Translations under genes and position numbers: made by a program | Notes under the pieces: generated by a model | Told to the model about the DNA's origin: nothing | Databases searched by the model: none | The model's input: the letters and a program-made list of their open reading frames with translations, nothing else | Shown here: piece by piece, positions 11,641-21,522 of the stretch | Layout of the letters: the number at the start of each line of letters is the position of its first letter | Position numbering within the stretch: position 1 is the first letter of the stretch | DNA from: Aedes albopictus | Taxonomy: Eukaryota; Arthropoda; Insecta; Diptera; Culicidae | Length of the DNA stretch: 64,000 nucleotides | Assembly (NCBI RefSeq): GCF_035046485.1 | Contig: NC_085137.1 | Span: forward strand, 317,856,739-317,920,738 | Reading direction: 5' to 3'

Positions 11641-12167
11641 TATTACAAGTTTTATTTTTGTGTTAAATGTGCTATTTTAACTTGTAAATATTTCCCTAGA
11701 ATTAATGCGCATTTATAGGGCTCTGGCAGAATAGAGGCCCGCAATCCTATTTCGATTGCCAACATTCAGGCCATTTCGGGCCGTGATTAAGTACTAGAGA
11801 TGGAAACCTTTCCCTTGCACAGACTTCAAGTTATAGAAATCTAGTGATGAAACCCGAATCGAAATGCCCCCTTAGGATTAGAAATTCCTAGACAAAACTC
11901 AAGCTATGAAAGCAACTAATGCTGTGAACTAAAGGCAACCTGCCGGAGAAAATACGATTACAGGATTGACTGATGGACCAACAATATTTATGAAACCTCG
12001 TCATCCTGTCATCGGAAATTGTTATCCATTAGGGTAACAGGGCAAATATATGTTATGTGTTGTATACGTCCAAATGTAATGTCCTAATTTATTACGCATT
12101 TGTAAGGTTCCACTACAATATGTGATGCTTAATGTGCATTTGTAGTGCTCCATTATTTTTCGTAATA
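11641..12167 (+). repeat. 3' LTR
   Basis: Second copy of the LTR at 10506-11048, followed by the ACCT duplication. It lies after a short T/G-rich stretch (GTTGGGTGTGGTTG) where a polypurine tract would be expected; none is convincing. Confidence 0.85.
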
Positions 12168-12326
12168 ACCTTTACAGGGCGGCGCCTGAAGCTGAAGACA
12201 ATCAGAATTTTCAAACCGCAGAAAAGTACACAGGTCGCTAAATTTCGTATCTGATGGAACAAAATTTTTAATTTTCTCTACAATATCATGAAATATATGT
12301 ACTTATGTCATCTAGTATGTGAAACT

Positions 12327-12385
12327 AGAGACGAACCAGCCAAGGGCTGAAAGTCTCTCAAATAAAGATAAATCAATCAATCAAT
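12327..12385 (+). mobile_element. 59-bp LINE 3' tail with 13-bp target duplication
   Basis: AGTATGTGAAACT occurs at 12314-12326 and 12386-12398 around a short insert. The insert contains CCAGCCAAGGGCTGAAAG and TCTCAAATAAAG and ends in an (AATC)n tail. This is the signature of a severely 5'-truncated non-LTR insertion. A related tail in the other orientation is at 56577-56626. Confidence 0.8.
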
Positions 12386-12398
12386 AGTATGTGAAACT

Positions 12399-13189
12399 CC
12401 ATGGCTCTGGATCAGTGTGGTCTGGTTGTTCATCGAATTCAAGCTATTTTTTTACTGTTAAAGTCATTTTGTTTAATGGCCATTGGGCGCGCAGTTTATT
12501 GATACCCGCTTATTAGGCTTACATTATCACATGTTAAACGTCGAATATGTTAATTTTTATTTTGCAGTGCTAGAATATAGACATTGACTGATACACTGTC
12601 ATGAAAAATTAGTCATATATCCCATATTTAGCGTGTAATAGTGCCTTGAACTTTTCGCATATTTTCCTGCCGCACCCTGTATGTTATTCGCAATTGAGAT
12701 TTTTACGAGTGGCTTATTAGGTCTACGCCAACACTCCTGTCTCGAAGGATGACCATCGTGCCAGTTCTGTTTAGCGTCCCAACCAACACTGAGACGACCA
12801 GGCTGATGGGGCTACCACCTTGGATGGGTATGATGCAGCATTTTTTACTCAGACGCTGGTTTTTTGAAACAGACACTGTTTGAGCCGCACCTCCTCAATC
12901 TAGAAAAAGTCAGAAGGACAACTATGCCCAGGCTGCACTACCAGCTAAGCACCCAACTCTTAGCTGGCGGTCTTTGGCATAACTTGATCTGTGGAAGCAT
13001 GAGGACCAGAGCTGTGTTGGCAGCTCTGGGTTGTCAACTCACCATGCTGTTCTGGCATCCAGCGGCCAAGTATGAAATGCTCCTCCACCGGAAGCTATAC
13101 CTTAGGTGGCAGCCCCACCACGTTAGATAGGGGACCTTAGGCCAACAACTTACTGTTCTCGAAACCCAAAAACCGTTACAGAAACGGAA
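12399..13189. repeat. Dispersed repeat fragment shared with 23930-24110
   Basis: Sequence from about 13048, with GCGGCCAAGTATGAAATGCTC and CACCGGAAGCTATACCTTAG, recurs inverted at 23930-24110 with moderate divergence. Both copies translate to the phrase AAKYEMLLHRKLYL, so it may be a coding or tail remnant of a retroelement; no domain is identifiable. The preceding 12400-12700 holds nothing recognisable. Confidence 0.5.
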
Positions 13190-13841
13190 AGTTATGCTAC
13201 GGAAACGGCTAAACAGTCTCGAGGAAATCAAACGATACTGTTTGATTTGACCCAACGTTCCGACCACTTTTTTTTGTCTTCTTCAGGGGTTTTTTTATTC
13301 TTAATCACTTAACCTAATTTACAGCTCTATTGTCCACTAGGGCACTACGTGAGCGATTCCAATTGGACCCTGCACTTTGTACAGCGCCTACATGTATTCT
13401 ATTCTAATTCAACTATATCGAACTGGTGCCTTGTGCTGCTTCAACTTTTCTACCCTGTTTACGGTAGAATGATGAGCACGATGATGCTGATTTGTGGCTG
13501 CTGTTCCTTTTTCCAGTCCGATTGGGGGTCGTCCATTATGAGTTGCGGTTCGCCGATACCCAAATTCCGGGTCCGTTAGAGCTACATGCTCCGAAGAGGG
13601 TCAGGTGTCAGTTGCTCTCGGGGGAAAGAGCAACTGACGAAAAATTGCAAGTGCCGGAGCTGGGATCGAACCCATGACCATCCGCTTGTGAAGCGAACGT
13701 GTGGACCACTGCGCCACGGGCCCCGACTTCTTCAGGGGTTAATCGCTGAAGAAGACCAAAAAAGTGGTCGAAACGTTGGGTCAAATCAAATAGTATCGTT
13801 TGATTTCCTCGAGACTGCTTAGCCGTTTCCGTAGCATAACT
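13190..13841. mobile_element. Foldback element with hammerhead-like arms, split by a SINE
   Basis: The left arm (13190-13280, minus sense) and right arm (13749-13841, plus sense) are inverted copies running from CTGAAGAAGACC through GTTGGGTC and TCGTTTGATTTCCTCGAGAC to GTAGCATAAC. Without the SINE between them the arms would be about 10 bases apart. The right arm has CTGAAGA, a GACC/GGTC stem and GAAA, the conserved order of a hammerhead ribozyme; the left arm is mutated (GGAA). The architecture matches the foldback at 21312-21621, though the sequences differ. Confidence 0.6.
13292..13726 (-). mobile_element. tRNA-derived SINE (second family) with 14-bp target duplication
   Basis: On the minus strand the head near 13726 carries GTGGCGCAGTGGTCC (A-box-like) and GGTTCGATCCC (B box). 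About 350 bases of body follow, ending in GATTAAGAATAAAAAAA at 13292. CTTCTTCAGGGGTT flanks it on both sides (13278-13291 and 13727-13740). The head resembles a valine-type tRNA (anticodon-loop sequence TTCACAA); identity is tentative. It inserted exactly in the hinge of the foldback element. A scrap of the same head may lie at 43926-43943. Confidence 0.85.
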
Positions 13842-15138
13842 ATCCCATTCAGTCGAACCCTCCCAATCCAAACGGAAAGTTAAATTGTGAGATACCTTTG
13901 GGTGCTTCGGTGCTTGTATACTTTGCAGCTTCGGTTTGTACTACGGTGAAGTAGGAACCGGGCATGAGACTGAGGACCACAGCATTTATTGATCAAATAT
14001 CGAATTTCAACAAGAGCTTTGGTACCTCACAATCTTGTTTGTATTACAACTCATCATTGTTGGTTTAACCACTCCGGCCGCCCATCGGAACGTTTCATCT
14101 GATCGTAAACTTTCATCGACTCACAAGCAGTAAAAGTATATTTTGCTTGCATCGGAAACGGTCAATTTTCCGCACTGTAGAAACGAAAAATTCTCCTTTT
14201 TTCGGTTTGTGCCAGTCATAAACATTTTTTTTAATGATTTCACTTGCAATACGATTGTGAGCATCGATCCGATCGCGGGGCTACCCGACAACGACGACGT
14301 GCAATTGAATTGTCCAAATGAAGACCGGTGCCGCCAGGTGGACCCCACGTCGCGCAGTGTCGTCATCGTCGTTCGTTAGTTCTTGCTGTGGCACTCGTTC
14401 TCTTACTTGGTTGGCTGGCAGCCGTCCGGTGCTCCCCCCGATATAAATTATGTTTACAATTTTCTTTTAATTGCACGTTTAGCTTGAATAGTGCAATAAA
14501 TACCTTCCTTTGCCAGCTTATAATCACACTTTTGCAAATGAAACGCACGGACACGCGGGGTATCACGCTAGCAGCACAGGTTCACTTGTGATGCAGTTCT
14601 CCATTGATTGTTATGTTTGCAATAGGCAGTGCAAGTGCAGGTTTCTCTCCTCTGCTTGGCGTAACGTCTCAACTAGGACTGAGTCTGCTTCTAAGTTTAG
14701 AGTTGCATGAGCGCTTTTGGATGCGTAAATTGTGTACATGATGATACAGTCAACTCTCCACGTCACCACGACTCTGTAAATACTATAACTCCATAACTTC
14801 ATAGATTCTGCGGTTATTTATGTTTTCCTAGCACTACTGTGCTTTCCATAGGTCGATGTTTCCTTTGGTTGCTATCACTTTTATAAGTAACTTCAAGTGG
14901 TGTACTCTAAGGAATCAAAAGTAGTTCCAAGAGGCTTTAACTGCATAAGATCTCGTCCATGGTATTATGTGGCACAAATGTCCCAAATGGAGGGAACACG
15001 CCTCTAGAGCCGCCGTTATGATTATATTACATAATACTTACCAAAATATCTAATTATATCTTATTTTCTCATTTTCAGTCATCTACCCATCAAATCTGGC
15101 CAATTTCGGGTGAGTTAATAGCAGCGCTTCACACTCTA
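13842..15138. other. Unassigned stretch, possibly low-copy
   Basis: Overlapping short frames at 14143-14379 and 14328-14591 include a hydrophobic run (LVLAVALVLLLGWLAAVRC) that would look like a signal peptide, but its frame opens with GTG and shows no known domain. A TIR-less dispersed phrase near 14968-15018 (GCACAAATGTCCCAAATGGA) recurs diverged near 43873. I do not call a gene. Confidence 0.35.
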
Positions 15139-15183
15139 CCCAAGTAACCAAAAGTTCCGCTTCCCATGACAAAATGCACTTTC

Positions 15184-15352
15184 AAGTTCCGCGAAGTTCA
15201 GATAAAGTTCCAAACTGAACTTTCTGGCTGCTTAAGAGGCTAGCGATGAGCCTTGCTGGAACTTGGGTCACAAGTTCCGGCAAGGCTAATTGTTAGCCTT
15301 TTAAGCAGCCAGAAAGTTCCATTCGGAACTTTATCTGAACTTCGCGGAACTT
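15184..15352. repeat. ~82-bp-arm hairpin
   Basis: AAGTTCCGCGAAGTTCAGAT to GGAACTTG pairs with CAAGTTCC to ATCTGAACTTCGCGGAACTT around a 5-base loop. Mismatches are confined to two small internal loops. A transcript of either strand would form a near-continuous duplex of the kind that feeds insect endo-siRNA pathways; transcription is not shown. Confidence 0.75.
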
Positions 15353-15549
15353 TAAAGCTGCTTAAGATGCTATGTCGGAACTTTGTCGGAACTTTCAAGT
15401 TCATAGAAGTTCAGTTCAGTAGCATTGTGTTTCAATGAAGATTAAATTTATTTCTTTTACAGAAAACAACTGTTTAAGCGTACACGAATAAAAGACAAAT
15501 ATGAATTTATCAAATCAATAAATACTAGGCTTGAGCAAAAAAAAAAAAA

Positions 15550-15625
15550 AATTGCCGCCCATCGGATTCGAACCGACAGTCGCTGCGTGAGAGCCCTACG
15601 CTCTACCACAGTACTACAGCTGCGA
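15550..15625 (-). other. tRNA-like sequence with pol III B box and terminator-like T run
   Basis: On the minus strand TAGTACTGTGGTAGAGC (A-box-like) and GGTTCGAATCC (B box) are followed by a T-arm and a 3' acceptor-like GGGCGGCA, then a run of about 14 T. The 5' acceptor side pairs only partly, so a functional tRNA is unlikely. A SINE head or tRNA pseudogene inserted in the TIR element is the better reading. Confidence 0.55.
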
Positions 15626-16073
15626 TTGAGTGGGCAGCAGGTAAAGTCTGACTTGAATCGATTTTCTGTCGGCAGCTAGTTTTGTACATTTGTGCAGTAG
15701 TGAAGTTAGCTTGACTTTGTCAAGTGTCTTCAGCAGCGCAGCGGTAAGTCGGCAGGCTATCACGCAGGAGGATCCAGTTCAAATCTACATAGCAGCGACA
15801 TATGTGAGAATATAATTATCAGTAGCAATTTCCAGACGTGAATCACAAACCCCCATCAACAGGGTGTGATTCTGAAAAACACATTTTTGTTTCTGCATGA
15901 ATTTTGACAAAGTTCTGTCAGAAGCTGCTTAGAAGGCTATCCAGCATGCTTATGTGAACTTTCAAGTTCCAAAATTACTTAAAAATGAAGCTGCTTAGAA
16001 GGCTAATGAGCGACCTCGAACAAGCTGCTTAGCTTATAAAGTATCTTTTTATCTGAACTTTTGGTTACTTGGG

Positions 16074-17236
16074 TATCCAGTTTCCCAATCTAGGTATCTC
16101 GTAAAGATCAAACCCCATAGGACACCCCATCAACCTGCCACGTCTAGCTAGAGCTACACTTCAAAGACACGTCAGCAAGAATTAGTGCTATCAGTCTCAA
16201 GAGTCTGCACTCGAGAGCTAAAAAGTCGCGATTACATCTTGTATTTCCGGAGGGAGGATAAAATGCAAACTCCCATCAATCTCGAATCAACCCAGACACC
16301 ATTTTACCCTAAGTGTCTCCAGATATCTTCCCGGCTGTCCACGTCCCCTATCCCACTCTCGTACCTTCTGCCTCATCTTTGACTCTGTGCAAGCAAATGC
16401 TGCTGCATTTTGCACTTGCCACTCTTGCGGTAGGCAGTAATGAAAACATTGCGCGACTCCCTCTAAGCTGGGGCGCGCTGCTGCACTGCACTCCTCTTTC
16501 TGGGGCTCAGCGAACAAAAAAGAAGTCTCTCAATCTCTCGCCATCATCGTCGACGTTGTTGGTTGACGACGCCGGGCGCTGCTGTCGTCATTACATTTCC
16601 TGCAACAAAGATACTCAGCCGCCGGAATCAAGAGCTTAGCTCCTTTCAACTCTATTTACATCAAAGCCGGCAGTTTTAATTTTAATTTTCCACTCTCTTT
16701 ATCGCCGACGACGACGGCGACGACAACGACGACGTTGAGCTGCTGATGCAGTTGCTTTTAGGCTGCACAACACTTTCTACTCGGGATGTGCTTGAAACCA
16801 AACACTTGCTTGATTTTTTCTTTCTTTTCACTGGCCAAACGGTAGTTAGAAGCTGAGTTTTTTCGTACTTTTCAATTCCAATGTCGTTAGTGAGTGCAGT
16901 CTTTATGGGAATGCATATTTTCAGTTGTGAATGCAAATTTGAATGAGCACTGTTGGAAATCATGATTTACTGTTATACTTGCTCAATATAGAAACTTCAA
17001 TTTACTAATTAACCTTCCGTAACTCGCGCGGTTGACTACCTGCGTCAGCACCACGCTGATGCTGAGTACAAAAAGCGAGATTTTTTCAACGTGTTGTACA
17101 AAATACAACAGCGCGATCGCTCGAGGGTTAACAAAAATTGAGAATTGAACGGTGGACATTGAAAGCCGAAAATAGGAACTCTATTACCCATCGGCAGTTC
17201 ATAGCAGAGTTGTTGTGCATGCAGTTGTTGAGATGT
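16074..17236. other. Unassigned stretch with a GAC/GACGAC microsatellite
   Basis: A (GAC)n-like run lies at about 16694-16735. The plus frame 16313-16639 (108 codons) and minus frame 16287-16517 have no recognisable domain. No repeat partner was seen elsewhere in the window. Confidence 0.4.
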
Positions 17237-17418
17237 CCGGCCATTTGGCCGAATGCTGTTTGGCCGAACGCCATTTGGCCGAATACCATCTGGCCGAAAG
17301 GGTCGTTTGGCCGAATCATGATCAAAAGAATTCAGAGGAAGTTTTTGACATTCCAACTGCTAATTTGATTCTCAGAAGTATTTCCTTATTTTAATCATAC
17401 ACTTAGCCAAATAAGGCC

Positions 17419-17622
17419 CACACACTTAATTCAGATTGCCGGGATATCAGCATTTTTCCATTCTTCTGCCGATATTTGCACAGCCGAGCGATCAGCAAAC
17501 AACAATTTTGCCGGGATCTCAGCAATTTTGACAGTTCATTGCTGAGATTCGGCAAACGTTTTGCTGCTGTACACACGGCTGTGCGCGTTTTTGCCGAGCT
17601 CGCAAATCTGTTTTGAGTGTGC
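17419..17622. repeat. Small MITE nested in the 17237-18587 element
   Basis: Ends CACACACTTAATTCAGATT and AAATCTGTTTTGAGTGTGC are approximate inverses. The interior holds two facing copies of CAGCAATTTTGACAGTT / CATTGCTGAGATTCGGCAAA. The GCAATTTTGACAGTT phrase is shared with the insertion at 26712-26910. Confidence 0.6.
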
Positions 17623-17624
17623 AA

Positions 17625-18375
17625 CTTATGAAACGGCCTTTAAATAATTCATAATGATTCGGATGAATTTCATAAGGTCACTCTATGAAGTAAAACCGTA
17701 TCACAGCTTAGCTTTTATTGATGTTTAGCAACATGGTATTCTCAAGCGTCGGTAGCTGTGCACTCAGGCAAACAAACCTAAGATTATCATAAGGTCTAAC
17801 TTATGAAATGGCCTGTAAACAATTCATAACGACTAGATTGAATTTCATAAGGTCGGTTTATGACGCAGAATCGACTCACTGTTTGGCTTTTATACACATT
17901 TAGCAAGACGATATTCTCAAGCGTCGATAGCCGCGTGGGTTGCGCACGAGCTCAGTGATCTCGACGTTCATGGATCGATTCCAGTCTGCATCATTTTACG
18001 ATTTTTCTGCTCTTTTCATAAGTTTATCTTATGTAATTAGGTCATAATAAGCATGTTCAATTTTCATAAGGTATTCTTATGGCATCCATACTTTACAGTT
18101 ATGGCTAAATTTCATAAGGTATTTTGATGAATTTCGGTAGTTTACTTCGCTGAGTGTGTGGATAAAACACGGGCTTGGTGATCCCAACGTACATGGATCG
18201 AATCCAGTCTGCATCATTTTAAGATTTTTTTTGTTCTTTTCATAAGTCCATCTTATGAAATTTGTCATAGCAAGCACCATCAATTTTCATAAGGTATTCT
18301 TATGTCATCCATAAGAATTAGTTATAGCAAATTTTCATAAGGTATTTTGATGAATTTCACTAGTTTTTTTCGCTG
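17625..18375. repeat. Two tandem pairs (~173 bp and ~220 bp) rich in CATAAGGT
   Basis: Units at about 17625-17795 and 17798-17960 share AATTTCATAAGGTC, TTTAGCAA and ATTCTCAAGCGTCG. Units at about 17955-18150 and 18165-18375 share ATGGATCGAWTCCAGTCTGC, TTTTCATAAGGTATTCTTAT and TTCGCTGAGTGT. Each pair is a head-to-tail duplication. The minus frame 18077-18283 reflects the repeat. Confidence 0.7.
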
Positions 18376-18587
18376 AGTGTAGGCTATTCTTTCTAGTATA
18401 AATATTCAGGGATAAGTTGGCGTTGAAACTGCCAATATATCATCAAAGATTTTCCCTTCTTTGAATCATAGGGTGTTCTTCCGAGTTATATTGAGTTGGG
18501 GAACAGTGGTATGGTCACTTGACTTAATCATTCATTTTTCGGCCAAACGGCATTCGGTCAAATGGCGTTCGGTCAAATGACCCGGAA

Positions 18588-19334
18588 CCGTTGTTGAGCA
18601 TGCAGAAGCAGAAGCATGAACGTGAGCGTACAATTCATAGTTAATACTCCGTGATTGAGTAGACGAGCAATCAAAATTGCACAGAGAACCATTCAATGGG
18701 GCTTGCGACTAGCTTACCATTGTCAATGTGCACAGTTCGAGAACTTCCAACTATAGTAAGGTGTCAATGACTGCGCCGGTCACGTCCTTACGGTCTTTAA
18801 GGATGGGAATGGAATTTTTGTAAGACAAACGTTGTTATAAAGACTGAGAATTGCTGCATCTTCAAGTTTGTCTCAGAAAGGATTTTTTGTTAGCAGCATG
18901 GAAGGGGTAGTGCACGTTGTCAATCTTGGAGTCACCTACATATGGTACGATCACTTTTACACGTTTAAACAAGGCCAAAAAGAAAATGCTATGAAATGTA
19001 TCCACCCTTTAAGGAAGAACTGAACTGAACGCGACACTCAGCTTACTCTTCCGTGGCAATGCTTATTAGTTGAAAAGATCCGGCGCAAGCATCAGTATAT
19101 TGAAATAAAAATGTAAATAGAATTTAGAGTTAACGCCGTAACTTGAAACGGTGGACTGAACAAAATATACTTCAAAAAGTGCAATAAGATAAGTGATATT
19201 AGTTTAATATTTCATGTTATTTTACAATAAACATTCCTTCAATTTATGCAATAGAATAATAGCAGGAAGCGAGCTCACCTAATTGTATGTTTCCAACTAT
19301 TTCTTCATCGCTGGTACCGAATGCAAGAGCGAAT
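18588..19334. other. Dispersed-repeat remnants, no gene
   Basis: The stretch near 18745-18830 (GGTCACGTCCTTACGG and AAGGATGGGAATGG) is related to 53150-53220. The stretch 19113-19320 is collinear with pieces at 33893-33945 and 35060-35240, sharing ATTTCATGTTATT and GCGAGCTCACC-like phrases. Both point to old dispersed repeats without coding content. Confidence 0.5.
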
Positions 19335-19889
19335 TTCCGTGCTTGGCAACTGTCAAGCTACTGCACGCAGGGGGATAACGCAGGGCCAGAATCATCAACC
19401 CAGCATTCGATTTAACATGGCGTCCAATGTTTTGATTGCTTAATTCATGGAATAAATGCGCTGGAAACATCGGCACTGCTTCGCTGCTACATATAATATC
19501 GTGCAAAGTGATAAAGAGAAACAATCATCACAAACATTTCGTTTGAAATGTGTAATTTCCGAAATAAGCACTAGCAATACACAAGCCACACACCCGAAAA
19601 TCAGGAGCAAGTTAGGGTAAAGCGACCAGTGAATGGGGAACCAAAACGCGCCGTACCAAAAACGATGATGGGTAGAGCGGCGCTGTACCGAGTTTGATAG
19701 CTGTGTCACCCCACTGACTGCACGCTCCGCTAAAATCACTCCTTTTCCCACGCACAAACATGAAACGGTTTAGAAAGGTAAGAGCTAAGTAGGCGGTCGA
19801 GTACGGTGGTGCAAGAGGCAATACGTTTACACCGTCTTTGACCCCCTGCAGACAAATTTTGTCACCCCACAATATTGCTTCTTTTGCTC

Positions 19890-20725
19890 CGTGAATCTTC
19901 CGGGAATTTTTCCAGGAATTCCTCCAGGAATTTCTCCAAGAATTCCACTGGGAATTCCTCAGGAATTTCCTCCAAATATTTCTTCTGTAAATCCTTCGGG
20001 AATTCCTCTATGACATACTCCAGAAATTCCTCTGAGAAATCCTCCAGGAATTCCTCCGGAGATTTCTCCAAGAACTGTTATAGGGATTTCTCCAGGAATT
20101 CCACCGGGAATTTATTCAGGAATTCCTCCGGAAATATCTCCAGGAATCCCTCTAGGACTCCCATTAGAAATTCCTCCGGAGATTCCTTCGGTAATTTCTC
20201 TAGGAATTCTTCTGGGATTTTTTCAGGGACCCTTCGGAAGTTTCTCAACAATTCCTTCGGGAATCTCTCCGATTTTTTTTTTCAGGTTTTCCTCCGAGAG
20301 TTTCACTGAGAACTTCTCCAGGAATACCTCCATGAGTTCCTCCGAGAATTCCTTGATGAATTCCTCCGGGATTTTCCTCAGAAATTCCTCCAAGAATTTC
20401 TCCAGGAATTTCTCCGGGAATTTCTTCAGGGATTTCTTCTAGGACTCCCATCAGGAATTCCTCCGGGAATTACTTCAGGAAATCCACCAGAAATTGTCCG
20501 AGAAAGCCTCCACTCCATTTTCTCAGAATATCCTCTGAGAATTTCTCCAGGAATTCCTCTGGGAGTTTCTCCAGAAACTCCTCCGTGGATTTCTCCAGGC
20601 ATTCCTCTGGGAATGTTTCCGAGAATTCCTCCGAGAATTTCTCCAGGAATTCGTCCATGGAACTTTTTCAGGAATTGTTAATGGAATTCTGTCAAGAGTT
20701 TCTCCAGGAATTCCTCCGGGAATGA
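19890..20725. repeat. GGAATTCC-type minisatellite, left arm
   Basis: Imperfect 15-base units such as GGAATTCCTCCAGGA and ATTTCTCCGGGA. The 144-codon plus frame and several minus frames are translations of the repeat (RNSSGNFS- and EEFLEKF-like phrases) and are not genes. Confidence 0.9.
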
Positions 20726-20877
20726 CCATTCCGGTCAAGAAAAAAAATGCACTGAACGGAAATTACTTCAGCGATTCCGTTTTAGGTGCATACCTTACAT
20801 AGCTAGACAGCTGACGACTGATACTTCGAAACACAGTCGCCACGCTCAGTAAAATACGATCTACTCTGAGTGATCTA

Positions 20878-21090
20878 TTGAATCAGTCATACATAATCAC
20901 CTTGGTTTGGGTCCCTTCACATTGCTCGATTCCCGGGCTATATGAGAAGGCAGACTTATCAGGTAGGTATGGCCTTGCGGGTCTAAATGTTACTTTTTGG
21001 GATCTTTTCCACGACAGCATTCAGTTGGCTGTAAAAGTGCTCTTAGTCTTGCGGAAGCATCGGTTGGCGCGTAACATTGGATCCTGGTAA
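20878..21090 (+). pseudogene. RNase H remnant of a non-LTR retrotransposon, left arm
   Basis: The frame reads LVWVPSHCSIPGLYEKAD followed by LSGRYGLAG. This matches the WVPxHxxIxGNExAD-LA block that carries late catalytic residues of the RNase H domain in I/LOA/R1-type elements. The remainder of the domain upstream is degraded and there is no reverse transcriptase nearby. An identical copy is inverted at 21843-22055 as part of the palindrome. Confidence 0.65.
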
Positions 21091-21410
21091 GGTTTTGAGC
21101 CCGTGCTTTGAACCTGGCCACAACTACCCTCTCATCATTTGGGAACCTTCACGAGCGCAGAGTGGGCGTGAGCGTTGAGCGGGAAACCAACTCCACGATG
21201 ACGAGGAGCGTGTTCGCCTCGTAGACCAGAGTGTAGCAGAACCTGACCCAATGTCAATCAGTCAACGGACTTCGCTTAGTCCTAGGATCTCTCGGCTTGC
21301 CTCATTGACTATGATGATTAACCTGGGCTTGTTAGGGGAATATCTGTAAATAAAAAGAAAATCGGGTTAAGTACGGTTCCTTTGAATTCCACTAAGAATT
21401 TGCATCCTTT

Positions 21411-21456
21411 GACAGATACGTATTTCGACCTCAACTGTAAGGTCGTCTTCAGTGTC
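21411..21456 (-). ncRNA. Hammerhead-like ribozyme module 1
   Basis: Minus strand: GACA, then CTGAAGA, a stem GACCT/AGGTC with loop TACAGTTG, GAAA, a palindromic ATACGTAT, then C and TGTC. The order of stem I (GACA/TGTC), core CUGANGA, stem II, GAAA, a very short stem III and a UH cleavage site matches a type I hammerhead. One unpaired C between the core and stem II departs from the canonical form, so activity is uncertain. Confidence 0.55.
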
Positions 21457-21476
21457 TTGTACTTGACTCGACTCAA

Positions 21477-21522
21477 GACACTGAAGACGACCTTACAGTT
21501 GAGGTCGAAATACGTATCTGTC
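21477..21522 (+). ncRNA. Hammerhead-like ribozyme module 2
   Basis: Mirror image of the module at 21411-21456, 20 bases away on the other strand. Same core, stems and predicted cleavage after GTATC. The two facing modules could alternatively pair with each other as a long hairpin, which would compete with ribozyme folding. Confidence 0.55.

Larger units (their letters stand above)
10506..12167 (+). mobile_element. LTR retrotransposon derivative with no coding region (TRIM-like)
   Basis: Two direct repeats of about 540 bases (10506-11048 and 11641-12167) begin TATTACAAGTTTTATT and end TTTTTCGTAATA. They are flanked by a 4-bp duplication ACCT at 10502-10505 and 12168-12171. A primer-binding-site sequence starts two bases after the 5' LTR. 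The internal region is only about 590 bases and has no gag, protease, reverse transcriptase or integrase. The arrangement fits a deletion derivative mobilised by a full-length relative. The LTRs are visibly diverged (perhaps 15-20%), so it is not recent. A 4-bp duplication suits Ty3/gypsy-type integrases. Confidence 0.85.
15139..16073. mobile_element. TIR element with CCCAAGTAAC ends, TA duplication
   Basis: Ends CCCAAGTAACCAAAAGTTC (15139) and its inverse (to 16073) are flanked by TA. Inside are a long imperfect hairpin (15184-15352), a poly-A-backed tRNA-like segment (15550-15625) and GCTGCTTAG-rich repeats echoing the hairpin sequence near 15925-16040. There is no transposase. The first ten bases match the ends of the element at 25638-25880. 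Confidence 0.75.
17237..18587. mobile_element. TIR element whose ends are arrays of a TTTGGCCGAA motif
   Basis: The left end (17237-17320) holds five spaced copies of TTTGGCCGAAYGCC-type units. The right end (about 18535-18587) holds inverted, diverged copies (TTCGGTCAAATGGC). Ends built of short repeats are typical of foldback-type elements. The interior contains a smaller element (17419-17622) and two tandem-repeat pairs. No transposase frame. Confidence 0.65.

Noticed and set aside
14328..14591. Secreted protein with signal peptide
   Set aside because: Begins with GTG, overlaps another frame, and nothing after the hydrophobic run resembles a mature protein.
19440..19757. 105-codon minus frame with a hydrophobic stretch, mirrored at 23176-23493
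   Set aside because: No known domain, one of a mirrored pair inside the palindrome, no supporting signals.
19875..20309. 144-codon open frame with RNSSGNFS-like repeats, and its mirror at 22624-23058
   Set aside because: Translation of the GGAATTCC minisatellite; open on both strands and present at several loci.
19890..20725. CRISPR-like array
   Set aside because: Units are imperfect, contiguous and without unique spacers; the genome is eukaryotic.
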